In this document: positions 1 to 8,884 of the stretch, piece after piece
Layout of the letters: the number at the start of each line of letters is the position of its first letter
Numbering within the stretch: the first letter of the stretch is position 1
DNA from: Regnicoccus_A sp014224355
Lineage (GTDB): Bacteria; Cyanobacteriota; Cyanobacteriia; PCC-6307; Cyanobiaceae
Direction: 5' to 3'
DNA length: 64,000 nucleotides
NCBI RefSeq assembly: GCF_050920705.1
Contig: NZ_CP154799.1
Span: 992,001 to 1,056,000 of the forward strand
Notes under the pieces: generated by a model
Told to the model about the DNA's origin: nothing
The model's database searches: none
What the model saw: only the letters and a program-made list of their open reading frames with translations
Translations under genes and position numbers: made by a program

Positions 1-775
1 CGTCGAATTGGTCGCCCCCCAGCCAGGGCCTGGCATCGCCCCAGATCTCCCCCACGATCCAGGCCTCCGGGTTCTCAGCCCGCACGGTCTGGCGGAACGC
101 GTCCCAGAACTCGGCCGGCACTTCATCGGGGACATCCAGCCGCCAGCCATCGGCACCGGCGGCGATCCAGGTGCGGGCGACTTCCAGCAGGTGCTCGCGG
201 ACCGGCGGATGGTCGTGGCGGAATTTCGGCAGGGCCGGATCATTCCACCAGCAGTGATAGCCACAGCTCTGCCCCGCCGTCGGATAGGGGTTCAGCGGCC
301 ACTGCTCGACGTGAAACCAGTGACGGTAAGGAGACGCCTCCCCGTTTTCCAGCAGATGGTGAAAGGCCCAGAAGCCCCGGCCGCAATGGTTGAACACCCC
401 ATCGAGGATCAGCCGCATGCCGCGCTGGTGGACGGCCTCGATCAGGGCGTTCAGGGCATCGTTGCCGCCCAGCAGGGGATCCACCTGCAGGTAGTCGTAG
501 GCGTGGTAACGGTGATTGGCGGCTGAGGCGAACACTGGATTCAGTGACAGGCAGGTGATCCCCAGGTCCTGGAGGTGGTCGAGGGCCTCGATCACTCCGT
601 AGAGATCCCCGCCCTGGAACCCCTGCAGGGCCGGATCGCTGCCCCAGGGCATCAGCTCAAGCCCGTCCTGGGCCGCCACCTGCCCACTGCGGCGGAAGCG
701 ATCGGGAAAGATCTGATACACCACCGCATCGGCGACCCAGGCCGGTGATGAGGTTGCTGCCGTTGCAAATCCCAT
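1..775 (-). CDS. GH13 alpha-amylase-family glycosidase (3' end cut by window edge)
   Basis: Glycoside hydrolase family 13 enzyme of the neopullulanase/cyclomaltodextrinase type; only the first about 258 residues lie in the window. The translation opens with a typical barrel start (VVYQIFPDRF, residues 19-28). It then shows conserved region I (LDGVFNH, 124-130), region II with the nucleophile (GWRLDVPDE, Asp214) and region III with the acid/base (GEIWGD, Glu243). Region IV is off the edge. The ATG at 775 gives a start 18 residues before the first motif; a GGAGGAGG sequence lies about 20 bases upstream, so the start is not certain. It is divergent from glpK, with a 55-base gap. Substrate is unknown: glycogen-derived oligosaccharides are usual for the family, but the neighbouring glycerol/glucosylglycerol genes leave other glucosides possible. 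Confidence 0.85.
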   Translation of the reverse strand, partial: MGFATAATSSPAWVADAVVYQIFPDRFRRSGQVAAQDGLELMPWGSDPALQGFQGGDLYGVIEALDHLQDLGITCLSLNPVFASAANHRYHAYDYLQVDPLLGGNDALNALIEAVHQRGMRLILDGVFNHCGRGFWAFHHLLENGEASPYRHWFHVEQWPLNPYPTAGQSCGYHCWWNDPALPKFRHDHPPVREHLLEVARTWIAAGADGWRLDVPDEVPAEFWDAFRQTVRAENPEAWIVGEIWGDARPWLGGDQFD

Positions 776-830
776 CGCTTGCGCCTGGCATGCCTCCTCC
801 AGCGCTAGCACAAGCAAAAGCGGTTCCCCC

Positions 831-2368
831 ATGCTCTCCCCCCTGTTGTTGAGCATCGATCAGGGCACCACCAGCTCCCGCGCCGCCATCCACGACCTGG
901 AAGGCCGCCGGTTGCTGAGCCGATCCGTGCCACTGGAGAGTCACTACCCGGCCAATGGCTGGGTGGAGCAGTCGGCCGAGGCCATCTGGCACAGCCAGCT
1001 GCAGGCCCTCCTGCAGCTCGAGCAGGCCCTGAGCCCCGAGCAGCGCCGGGCGGTGGCGGCCTGCGGCATCACCAACCAGCGCGAAACCACCGTGCTCTGG
1101 CGGCGTGGTGGCGGTGAGCCGCTGGCGCCGGCGATCGTGTGGCAGGACGGTCGCACCGCAGCTGTTTGCGAGGAGTGGAAGCGGGCCGGGCTGGAGCCCT
1201 TGTTGCGGGCCCGCACCGGATTGCTGGTGGATCCCTACTTCAGCGCCAGCAAGATCGCCTGGCTGCTGCGGGAGGTGCCCGCCGTGGCCGCGGCGGCGGC
1301 CGATGGTCAGCTCTGCTTCGGCACGGTCGACAGCTGGTTGCTGCAGAAGCTCAGTGCGGGGGGGCGCCATGCCACCGAGTGCAGCAATGCCAGCCGCACG
1401 CTGCTGATGGACCTGGAGAAGCTCTGCTGGGACCCTGACCTGAGCGCTGCCCTGGGCGTGCCGCCCTCGGCGTTGCCGGAGCTGCTGCCCAGTTGCGGCG
1501 CCTTCGGCACCATCGCGGACGGCTTGCCTTTTGCGGGCGTTCCGATCACCGCCATGCTGGGGGACCAGCAGGCGGCCACCCTCGGGCAGGGCTGCCTGGC
1601 TGCAGGTGAAGGCAAGTGCACCTACGGCACGGGAGCCTTCCTGGTGATCAACACGGGGGCCACGATTCACCGCTCCAGCGCGGGCCTGCTGAGCACCGTG
1701 GGCTGGAGTGATGCCGCCGGCCGGCCCACTTACTGCCTGGAGGGGAGTCTGTTCAACGCCGGCACCGCCATCCAGTGGCTGCGTGATGGCCTTGGGCTGA
1801 TCGAGCGCTCCGACCAGGTGAACGAGCTGGCGGCCCGCTGCGACAGCAGTGGGGGGTGATGCTGGTTCCCGCCTTCACAGGCTGGGGAACGCCCCACTGG
1901 GACCCCACGGCCCGGGGCCTGCTGATCGGTCTCACGCGCGACAGCGGGCCGGCCCAGATCGCCCGGGCGGCCCTGGAGGGGATCGCCCTGGCGGTGGCCA
2001 CCCTGGTGGAGCTGGCGGAGGAGGCCCGCGGCCAGCCCCTGCTGGAACTGGCGGCCGATGGAGGCGCTGCGGCCGCTGACCTCCTGCTGCAGGCTCAGGC
2101 CGATGCCACGGGGTTGCCGGTGCTGCGTCGTGCCGATCTGGAGAGCACCAGCCGCGGGGTGGCTCTGCTGGCGGGTGTCCAGGCGGGTGTGCTGCCCGAT
2201 CTCTCCAGCTGGTCGCGGCTGGCTGATGAGCCGGCACCCCAGCGTTTCTCGCCTCGAATCGACGGGCCGTCGCGGCAGCGTTGGCGGGCCCGATGGCACT
2301 CGGCGGTGGAGCGCAGCCTGCACTGGCATCCTCAGACCGCCAGTGTGGGCGCAGCTGAGTCGAACTGA
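831..2368 (+). CDS. glpK: glycerol kinase (one-base frameshift in a G run)
   Basis: Cytoplasmic glycerol kinase, ATP + glycerol to sn-glycerol 3-phosphate, of the FGGY carbohydrate kinase family. The N-terminal ATP-binding motif DQGTTSSRA is near residue 10, ITNQRETT follows, and the second domain starts with GEGKCTYGTG. The frame breaks at 1851-1856, where six Gs are followed by TGA. With a seventh G the frame runs on into MLVPAFTGWGTPHWDP and reaches TGA at 2366-2368, giving about 512 residues, the normal family length. The break is therefore best read as a homopolymer base loss, not a real truncation. glpD starts 4 bases after the stop, so the two probably form an operon that takes glycerol to dihydroxyacetone phosphate. 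Confidence 0.9.
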
Positions 2369-2371
2369 TTG

Positions 2372-3958
2372 ATGAGCGTGGATCTGCTGGTGATCGGCGC
2401 CGGCGCCACCGGCGCCAGCATTGCCATGGAAGCGGCACGGCGGGGGCTGAGCGTGGTCCTGGTGGAGGCTGGCGACATCGCCATCGGCACCAGCAGCCGC
2501 AGCACCAAGCTCCTGCATGGAGGGGTTCGCTACCTGGAGCTGGCCTTCCGTCGGCTCGACTGGCGTCAGCTCCAGCTGGTGCGCGAAGCCCTCGCTGAGC
2601 GGGGCCACTGGCTGGAGGCCGTGCCGTTCCTGGCGCGGCGGCTGGAGTTGTTGCTCCCCAGTGATGGTCTGCTTCAGCAGGCCTACTACGGCCTCGGACT
2701 GGCGGTCTACGACCGGTTGGCGGGGCGGGCCGGCATCGGCTCCAGCCGCTGGCTGGGCCGCCAGGCGGTCCAGGAGCTGCTGCCGGAACTGTCCGCCGGC
2801 CACGTCGGTGTGGCCTATGGCGATGGCCAGTTCGATGACGCGCGACTGAACCTGCTGATGGTGCGGACCGCCGCCCACCTGGGGGCCGAGGTCTTCACGC
2901 GAACGGAAGTGGTGGAGCTGCTGCGCCAGGGTGATCGGCTCAGCGGCGCCGTGCTTCACGACCAGGCCACAGGCCAGCGGCGCCGGCTGGAGGCCCGGGT
3001 GGTGCTCAATGCCACGGGGATCGGGGCCGATCGGATCCGTCAGTTGGCCCAGCCCGACCTGCCGCCCTCCCTGCAGGTGAGCCGCGGGGTGCACCTGGTG
3101 CTGGCCGCCGACCTCTGCCCCGGGGGGACGGGGTTGCTGATCCCCTCCACCGACGACGGCCGGGTGCTGTTCGTGCTGCCGTTTTATGGCCGCACCCTGG
3201 TGGGCACCACGGACACCCCCTGTGGCTCCGCCGAGGCCGAGCGTCCCAGCGAGGCCGAGGAGCATTACCTGCTTGACCATGTGCGCCGCTGGTTCCCGGG
3301 CCATGGGGAACCGCTGGTGAGCAGCCGCTGGGCCGGTGGTCGCCCCCTGCTCCTGCCCACGGGGGAGGAGGAGTCCGCCAGTGGCGGGACGGCCACCGTG
3401 GTGCGTGAGCACCGGGTGGAGACACTCCCCTGCGGTCTGATCAGCGTGATGGGCGGCAAGTGGACCACCTGCCGCCCGATGGCCTTCGACGGGCTCCAGG
3501 CCGTGGCTCAGCAGCTGGGGGTGCCCCTGCCAGTTCCCTCGGAGCAGGCCGCTGCCGTGCCGATCCATGGGGCGGCCGCCAGTGGCGCGGCCACTGTGGC
3601 CGGCCTCAGCCGACTGCGGGCCGAGCTGCCCCAGCGCCTGCCCTGCGGGGAGACGGCGTTGCTGGAGCACCTGCTGACGGGCCACGGCCTGGAAACGGAG
3701 GCGGTGCTGGCCTGTGCCGCCGGCCCGCAAGAGCTCGAACCCCTCAGCCCGGTGATCCCGCTGACTGCCGCGGAGGTGCGCCATGCGGTGCGCCACGAGT
3801 GGGCCCGGACGGCCGATGATCTGCTGGCCCGGCGTTGCCGCCTGGCATTCGTGGATCAGGCCGAAGCCGAGCGTTTGCGGCCGCTGGTGGAGGCCCTGCT
3901 GGATCAGGAGTTGTCCTCACTGAGGTCCTCGCCCACCAGCCACCAGAAGAATCCGTAG
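2372..3958 (+). CDS. glpD: FAD-dependent glycerol-3-phosphate dehydrogenase
   Basis: Oxidises sn-glycerol 3-phosphate to dihydroxyacetone phosphate, passing electrons through FAD to the quinone pool; peripheral membrane enzyme. The N-terminal dinucleotide-binding motif GAGATGASIA (about residues 8-17) and the following FAD-binding segment GTSSRSTKLLHGG are clear, and VLFVLPFYGRTLVGTTDTP is typical of the DAO fold. About 528 residues, close to the E. coli enzyme. The ATG at 2372 is preferred over the in-frame TTG immediately before it. The last 55 bases overlap the 3' end of the convergent GH13 gene. With glpK it forms a glycerol-use pair, which fits recovery of the glycerol half of glucosylglycerol. 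Confidence 0.93.
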   Translation: MSVDLLVIGAGATGASIAMEAARRGLSVVLVEAGDIAIGTSSRSTKLLHGGVRYLELAFRRLDWRQLQLVREALAERGHWLEAVPFLARRLELLLPSDGLLQQAYYGLGLAVYDRLAGRAGIGSSRWLGRQAVQELLPELSAGHVGVAYGDGQFDDARLNLLMVRTAAHLGAEVFTRTEVVELLRQGDRLSGAVLHDQATGQRRRLEARVVLNATGIGADRIRQLAQPDLPPSLQVSRGVHLVLAADLCPGGTGLLIPSTDDGRVLFVLPFYGRTLVGTTDTPCGSAEAERPSEAEEHYLLDHVRRWFPGHGEPLVSSRWAGGRPLLLPTGEEESASGGTATVVREHRVETLPCGLISVMGGKWTTCRPMAFDGLQAVAQQLGVPLPVPSEQAAAVPIHGAAASGAATVAGLSRLRAELPQRLPCGETALLEHLLTGHGLETEAVLACAAGPQELEPLSPVIPLTAAEVRHAVRHEWARTADDLLARRCRLAFVDQAEAERLRPLVEALLDQELSSLRSSPTSHQKNP

Positions 3959-5565
3959 GCCTGCAGGTAAACGAACCAGGCGTCGCTGGCGGGGGGAAAC
4001 TCGCAGCCCCAGAGGGTGTCGCGCATGCGGCTGCCATGCCACTGGCCCAGGTCGAGACGGCTTGAGGCTCCCGTGGCCGCCAGGTTTGCCGCCACCACCA
4101 CGGTCATGCCTTCGCTGCGGCGGGCATAGCAGAGCACGCTGGGATGGGCGCTCTGGAGCAACTCGAAGCTGCCCTGGCGCAGGGCAGGCAGCAACCGCCG
4201 ACAGGTGAGCATGCGGTGGTGCCAGTTCAGCAGGGAGCCCGACAGCTGCTGTTGCACCTCCACATTCACGACCCGGTAGTCGTAACCGGGGGAGGTGATC
4301 GGCGGCAGCACCAGCAGGGGGTCGGGGGCGGTGGAGAAGCCGCCGTTGCGTTCGCGGGTCCAGGCCATCGGGGTGCGGTTGGCATCCCGGTCCCGCAGGC
4401 CCGGCCAGTCGCCCATTCCCAGCTCGTCCCCGTAGTAGAGGCAGGGAATGCCGGGCAGGCTGTACAGCAATCCGTGCAACAGGGTGTTCGGCCGGGGGTC
4501 GCCGTTGAGCAGGGGGGCCAGGCGGCGGTTGACGCCCCAGTTCAACCAGTGCTCCCTGGCCTCGGGGAAACCGGTCATCACCGCCTGAACCACCGCGTCT
4601 TCCACCAGGTGGCCGTCGCCGAGCCAGAGTTCGTCGTGGTTGCGCAGTGGCAGGGCCCAGCGGCTGCCGGGCACCATCTCCTGGGCGTGCTGCAGACACT
4701 CCTGAAGCTTGTCGCAGCGTCCCTGGGCCACGGCGGCGAAGAGGTGTGCGGTGAGGGCGAAATCAAAGGCGGCGTGCAGTTCGTCGTCTGCCAGATAGGG
4801 TGCCGACTCCTTCACCGGCTGAATGGCCTCGGCGATCAGGAGCAGGTCGCGTCCGGAGGCATCCACCCGGGCGCGCAGCCGCTTCAGGAAGGCATGGGTT
4901 TCGGGCAATCCCTCACAGCGGGTGCCCTCCCGTTCATGCAGGAACGGCACCGCATCCAGGCGAAAGCCGTCGACGCCACGGTCGACCCAGAAATCGACCA
5001 CCTCCAGCATTGCTTGCTGAACCGCGGGATTGTCGTAGTTGAGGTCGGGCTGGTGATGCAGGAAGCGGTGCAGGTAGTACTGGCCGGCCACCGAATCCCA
5101 CTGCCAGTTGGAGCTCTCGAAGTGGCGGAACAGCACCTGGGCCTCGGGGTAGCCGCTGTCGTCGTCGCGCCACACGTAGAAGTCACGCTCGCTGCTCCCG
5201 GTGGGTGACCAACGGGCCCGCTGAAACCAGGGATGGAGCACGCTGGTGTGGTTGAGCACCAGGTCGAGCAGAACCCTGATGCCTTGGCCGTGGGCCTCCT
5301 CCAGCAGCCGTGCCAGGTCGTCCATGCTGCCCAGATCGGGATGGATGGCCGTGAAATCGGTGATGTCGTAGCCACCGTCCCTCAGGGGAGAGGGGTAGAT
5401 GGGCGTCAGCCAGATCGCATCCACCCCCAGCCATTGCAGGTAGGGGAGGCGTCTGGTGATTCCCTCCAGATCACCGACTCCATCGCCGTTGGCATCCGCG
5501 AACGTGCGCGGCATCAGCTGATAGATCACGCAGCCTCTCCACCAGTGCTCCGTCTCGATCGACAT
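3904..5565 (-). CDS. GH13 family glucosidase/transglucosidase, trehalose-synthase-like
   Basis: Complete 553-residue GH13 enzyme resembling trehalose synthase (maltose alpha-glucosyltransferase) in layout. The barrel begins at residue 14 with IYQLMPRTF. Region I is DLVLNHTS (101-108), region II GFRLDAVPF has the nucleophile Asp204, region III LLIAEAIQP has Glu246, and region IV LRNHDE has Asp311. The YYGDELGMGD and RTPMAW segments are shared with trehalose synthases and some alpha-glucosidases. Position matters: it sits between glpD and ggpS on the ggpS strand, 80 bases downstream of ggpS. I infer a role in glucosylglycerol or related glucoside turnover rather than starch use, but the sequence alone does not show substrate. 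No regulatory domain or signal peptide is visible. Confidence 0.85.
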   Translation of the reverse strand: MSIETEHWWRGCVIYQLMPRTFADANGDGVGDLEGITRRLPYLQWLGVDAIWLTPIYPSPLRDGGYDITDFTAIHPDLGSMDDLARLLEEAHGQGIRVLLDLVLNHTSVLHPWFQRARWSPTGSSERDFYVWRDDDSGYPEAQVLFRHFESSNWQWDSVAGQYYLHRFLHHQPDLNYDNPAVQQAMLEVVDFWVDRGVDGFRLDAVPFLHEREGTRCEGLPETHAFLKRLRARVDASGRDLLLIAEAIQPVKESAPYLADDELHAAFDFALTAHLFAAVAQGRCDKLQECLQHAQEMVPGSRWALPLRNHDELWLGDGHLVEDAVVQAVMTGFPEAREHWLNWGVNRRLAPLLNGDPRPNTLLHGLLYSLPGIPCLYYGDELGMGDWPGLRDRDANRTPMAWTRERNGGFSTAPDPLLVLPPITSPGYDYRVVNVEVQQQLSGSLLNWHHRMLTCRRLLPALRQGSFELLQSAHPSVLCYARRSEGMTVVVAANLAATGASSRLDLGQWHGSRMRDTLWGCEFPPASDAWFVYLQAYGFFWWLVGEDLSEDNS

Positions 5566-5645
5566 CGGTGGCCACGGCTGGGCTTCGTTTCGGGTCTAGG
5601 CCTGGTCAGGATGGTCTGCCAATGGCTGAAGCCCCTGGTGAGGGC

Positions 5646-7244
5646 TCAAAGAGCCCGGAGGGTGCCCAGTTGCTGCTCCGCCCAGTGCTGCACCGTGAAT
5701 TCATCCACGGCCAGGGTCATCGAGGCCATCCGGCGCACCTGCTCCTCCTGGGGCATGTCCAGGGCGGCGCTGATGGCCTCATCCATGCTGCGATGGGAAT
5801 AGGGATTGGTGAGAACCGCGTCTTCGAGTTCGACGGAGGCACCGGTGAATTCGGAGAGCACCAGCACGCCGCCCAGGCCCTGGCGGGCTGCCACGTATTC
5901 CTTGGCCACCAGGTTGAGGCCGTCCCGAAGCGGGGTGATCCAGCAGACATCGGCCTGGCTGAACCAGCCCATCAGCTCCTCGTAGGAGGTGCGGCGGGTG
6001 GAGAGGCGAACCGGCGTCCAGTCGATGCGTCCGAAGCGGCCATTGATGCGCCCCACGATCTCTTCCACCGAACGCTGGATGTCTTCGTAGATGCGCATGC
6101 CGCTGGCGGCAGCAACGCAACCGAGAAACAGTTCCACGCCACCCTGCCAGCGGGGCTGCTGCTCGAGCAGACGCTCGTAGGCCAGCAGCATTTCCTCATT
6201 GCCCTTGGTGTAATCGACCCTGGAGGCCGAGAGAATCAACTTGCGCCCCTCGTGCTGCTCCGCGATCTGGCTGGCCATGGCCTGCACCGCCGGAGTATGA
6301 ACCAGTTCACGGATCAGCTCAGGGGAGGTGCCGACCGGGGAGGCCTGGATGTGAACCCGGCGGTCCGGGTGATCGAGCCAGGGCACCTCGGTGGGTTCAG
6401 AGAGTGCGCTGCCATGGAGGCGGAACTTCTTGGCCACGGGCACTGGATCGCCGCCTTTGACCCCGCGCAGATTGATGGCGCTGCGGGCGAAGTTGTTGGC
6501 GTAGCGGGGAATGTGGAAACCCACCAGGTCACAGCTGAGCAGGCTGTCGAGGATTTCATCCCGCCATGGAAGGATGCTGAAGACATCACTCGAGGGGAAG
6601 GGCGTGTGATGAAAGAAAGCGATCCGGACGTCCTTTCGGTGCTTGCGAATCAGGGCTGGGGTGAGCCAGAGGTTGTAATCGTGGATCCAGATGGTGGCGC
6701 CATGGGCCGCTTCTTCGCAGGCGGCACGGGCAAAGGAACGGTTCACCTCCTCGAAGGTGGCCCAGTCTGAATTGTCGACGCTGAACAGTCCTGGGAAGCT
6801 GTGCAGGATCGGCCAGAACGATTCCTTGGAGGTGACGTGGTAGAAGCTGGAGATCTGCTCCGGCGTGAGGGGAAGCCGCCGCAGAGTGAAGGGACTGGGG
6901 GAAGTGAGGCTCAGCCGTTCGTCGGGGGTGTGGAAAGCGCTGGCATCTTCACGCCAGGAGATCCATGTGCCGGATCGTTCCTCCTGAAAGAGATTGCGCA
7001 GGGTTGGAATGACCCCATTCGGGCTTTTCTGGTCCACCCACTGGCGATTGCCGTCGGCGTCGATCTTTTCTTCGTATGGAGATCTGTGGTAAACAAGAAC
7101 AAATTTGCTCTCGCCGATCTTGAACGGAGCTGCGTCGGGCGAGTCCTGTGGGGTAGTTTCTTTAGATGTATTGGTCTGCAATGACTGCTCAGTTGTGGAT
7201 TGATCGGGAGGATGTTGATTTCTTTGTTGGAGTTGTTGCGTCAC
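5646..7244 (-). CDS. ggpS: glucosylglycerol-phosphate synthase
   Basis: GT20 glycosyltransferase that joins ADP-glucose to glycerol 3-phosphate, the committed step to the osmolyte glucosylglycerol. About 532 residues. The first about 40 residues are Gln/Thr-rich and unconserved; the catalytic part starts at FVLVYHRSPYEEK. GT20 signatures include WIHDYNLWLTP, FFHHTPFPSSD, the ILSASRVDYTKGN donor-site segment and LRDGLNLVAKEYVA. This architecture matches cyanobacterial GgpS more than OtsA trehalose-6-phosphate synthases. Start is a GTG at 7244. Salt-induced expression is known for the family; the sequence here shows only an AT-richer upstream region. The partner phosphatase (StpA) is not in the window. 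Confidence 0.93.
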   Translation of the reverse strand: MTQQLQQRNQHPPDQSTTEQSLQTNTSKETTPQDSPDAAPFKIGESKFVLVYHRSPYEEKIDADGNRQWVDQKSPNGVIPTLRNLFQEERSGTWISWREDASAFHTPDERLSLTSPSPFTLRRLPLTPEQISSFYHVTSKESFWPILHSFPGLFSVDNSDWATFEEVNRSFARAACEEAAHGATIWIHDYNLWLTPALIRKHRKDVRIAFFHHTPFPSSDVFSILPWRDEILDSLLSCDLVGFHIPRYANNFARSAINLRGVKGGDPVPVAKKFRLHGSALSEPTEVPWLDHPDRRVHIQASPVGTSPELIRELVHTPAVQAMASQIAEQHEGRKLILSASRVDYTKGNEEMLLAYERLLEQQPRWQGGVELFLGCVAAASGMRIYEDIQRSVEEIVGRINGRFGRIDWTPVRLSTRRTSYEELMGWFSQADVCWITPLRDGLNLVAKEYVAARQGLGGVLVLSEFTGASVELEDAVLTNPYSHRSMDEAISAALDMPQEEQVRRMASMTLAVDEFTVQHWAEQQLGTLRAL

Positions 7245-7273
7245 GAATTCTTCACCCTCGCATTTGAAACCAT

Positions 7274-7303
7274 TCTATACGCTTGAACGGGTGACCGCTC
7301 CAA
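7274..7303 (-). promoter_or_regulatory. possible ggpS promoter
   Basis: On the minus strand a TATAGA hexamer (7279-7274) lies 18 bases downstream of TTGGAG (7303-7298), in the AT-richest part of the 216-base gap between ggpS and grrP. The -35 match is only half. The start codon is about 30 bases downstream. Weak support; apart from this the gap shows no clear element. Confidence 0.3.
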
Positions 7304-7460
7304 TGCAGCCTGTCGCCTGCCCTGATCCCTGTGCTGCACTGGCCTCGCTCAGGGCCTCTCCTAGTGGCGTGGGCTTCTGCCGGGTGCCCCCGTCAACCAG
7401 GGCACTGGTCAAATCCACTCGCCGTGGCCAGATTGAAGCTGGTCTGCCTGGCAAGCTCCC

Positions 7461-8414
7461 GTGCTGAGCCTGTTTCGTTCCCGCTTTGCTCGCTGGCTGC
7501 TGCCAGGAGGGGTGGCCCTGCTGGCGGGGCTGCTGCCAGCTGCCGGCGCTCGTGCGGACGGTGTCATTGATCGGGTTGCCCGCAGTGGTGAACTGGTGCT
7601 GGTGGGAGATCCAGATCAGGCACCGATGCTCTCCCTCGACGACCAGGGGCAGCCGGTGGGCTATGGGATGGAGGTGGCCAAGAGGATTGCAGCCGAGCTG
7701 GCCATGGCCGTGGGCCGGCCGGTGCGGCTCCGCTTCGATGCGGTGGCTGACCCGGCCGAACTGGGCCAGCGTCTCGTCGCTGGCCAGGCAGATCTGGCCT
7801 GTGGCGTGCCCTTCACCTGGGAGCGGGACATCACGCTCGACTATTCACTGCCGTTCGGTCTTTCCGGTCTGCGGCTGCTGGCGCCTGCCGGCCGTCTGGA
7901 TGGATCGCCCCAGGCGCTGGCGGGTCAGCGCATCGGTGTTGTCGCCAACTCCCTGGCGGAAACGGAACTGCGGGGCATCCAGCCGGCCGCCCGGCCCGTG
8001 GGTTTCAGGGATCTCTCCCAGGCTGTGGAGGCCCTTCGCGCTGGCTCGGTGGATGGGGTGATCGGTGACAGCACTCTCCTGGCCGGCCTGGGCGCCGGCG
8101 GGAAGGGCACAGCTCTGGTTCAGACCCCCTCTGAGCCCTACGAGCGCTATGCCGTGGCCTGCCTGGTGCCAGAGAACGACTCCGCCTTCCGCAACCTGGT
8201 GAACCTGGCGATCGCACGCTTGCTGCAGGGATACCTCGACGGCCAGTCCGAGGCGGTGACCGCCATCGATCGCTGGGTGGGACCCGGCAGTGCCCTCAAC
8301 CGCTCCCCTGAGCAGATCCGCAACTATTTCGAGGCGGTGCTGCTCGGGGTGGAGGCCCTGCGCCCGCTGCCAGCCCAGGCGGGTGCGCCCCCCATCAGGC
8401 CTACGGCTCCCTGA
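7461..8414 (+). CDS. grrP: orphan family-3 periplasmic solute-binding protein of the GRRM cassette (GrrP)
   Basis: A 317-residue exported protein with a signal peptide (Arg-rich start, hydrophobic residues about 12-28, AGARADG near the cleavage site) followed by a family-3 extracellular solute-binding fold (VARSGELVLVGDPDQAP, YGMEVAKRIAAEL, AGQADLACGVPFTWERD, LAGQRIGVVANS). No permease or ATPase gene is adjacent, so it is not a normal ABC transporter component. It is immediately upstream of the glycine-rich precursor and its maturase, the arrangement known for cyanobacterial GRRM systems, where this protein is the orphan binding-protein component. Start is GTG at 7461. Its ligand, and whether it binds the modified peptide, are unknown. 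The 65-base gap to grrA suggests one operon. Confidence 0.85.
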   Translation: MLSLFRSRFARWLLPGGVALLAGLLPAAGARADGVIDRVARSGELVLVGDPDQAPMLSLDDQGQPVGYGMEVAKRIAAELAMAVGRPVRLRFDAVADPAELGQRLVAGQADLACGVPFTWERDITLDYSLPFGLSGLRLLAPAGRLDGSPQALAGQRIGVVANSLAETELRGIQPAARPVGFRDLSQAVEALRAGSVDGVIGDSTLLAGLGAGGKGTALVQTPSEPYERYAVACLVPENDSAFRNLVNLAIARLLQGYLDGQSEAVTAIDRWVGPGSALNRSPEQIRNYFEAVLLGVEALRPLPAQAGAPPIRPTAP

Positions 8415-8479
8415 TGCCTTGAGGCAGCCCACGCCGGCGCGTCGTTGTCTCTCCATACCCCGCTTCCACCCCTGCTCCG

Positions 8480-8884
8480 ATGGCCTTCTTCACCCGCTCC
8501 AGGCTTTTCGGCATCCTTTTGTTGGCTGCCTCCTTGCCCCTTGATCCTGGGGTGGCCCGAGCCCTTGCGGCTTCGGGCTCAGCAACCTCAGCCGGTGATC
8601 AGCCTCGCCAGTCCGATGCCATCGAGGGGCGCCTGCGCCGCATCGCTGCCGCCATTCGGGAACACGACGACGCGGAAGTCGGGGGGGATGGGGCCAGTGC
8701 TGACGGCAGGCTGGCGCGGGTGTTTCTCAACGGGCCAAGGGTCGGTTGGGGGAATGGTGGATTCCGCAACGGTGGCTTCTACAACGGTGGATTCCGCAAC
8801 GGCGGCTTCTTCAACGGTGGATTCCGCAACGGTGGCTTCCGTAATGGCGGTTTCCGCAACGGCGGCTGGCGTAATTACTGGTGA
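8480..8884 (+). CDS. grrA: glycine-rich repeat RiPP precursor (GrrA), cyclophane-type
   Basis: 134-residue precursor peptide. Residues about 1-31 form a Sec-type signal (MAFFTRSRLF then a hydrophobic stretch, ending ARALA). Residues 46-61 are an amphipathic leader helix (AIEGRLRRIAAAIRE) as seen in GrrA proteins. The core is residues 90-134: nine aromatic-X-Asn motifs separated by Gly-Gly, starting at W90, F95, F100, F105, F110, F115, F120, F125 and W130, an exact five-residue period, ending Asn-Tyr-Trp. X is Gly, Arg, Tyr, Arg, Phe, Arg, Arg, Arg, Arg in order. Radical SAM enzymes of the GrrM/OscB type crosslink the aromatic ring to the third residue of such motifs. The stop overlaps the grrM start by 4 bases (GTGA), so translation is coupled. 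The mature product and its role are not known. Confidence 0.9.
   Translation: MAFFTRSRLFGILLLAASLPLDPGVARALAASGSATSAGDQPRQSDAIEGRLRRIAAAIREHDDAEVGGDGASADGRLARVFLNGPRVGWGNGGFRNGGFYNGGFRNGGFFNGGFRNGGFRNGGFRNGGWRNYW
8747..8881 (+). repeat. 15-base coding tandem repeat (core of grrA)
   Basis: Nine degenerate copies of a 15-base unit encoding aromatic-X-Asn-Gly-Gly, written mostly as GGATTCCGCAACGGT or GGCTTCCGCAACGGC. Neighbouring units alternate GGA-TTC and GGC-TTC spellings, so there is a faint 30-base higher-order period in the first part. It is a protein repeat, not a CRISPR: there are no unique spacers. Confidence 0.9.

Noticed and set aside
831..2368. glpK as a decayed pseudogene
   Set aside because: Only one base is missing, in a G run, and the rest is conserved, like the other nine runs in this window.
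1730..3796. A 688-codon minus-strand frame opposite glpK and glpD
   Set aside because: Same cause: antisense of conserved kinase and dehydrogenase codons, composition typical of shadow frames.
8747..8881. Short regular repeats that could suggest a CRISPR array or satellite
   Set aside because: The 15-base units are contiguous, without spacers, and encode the GrrA core in frame.
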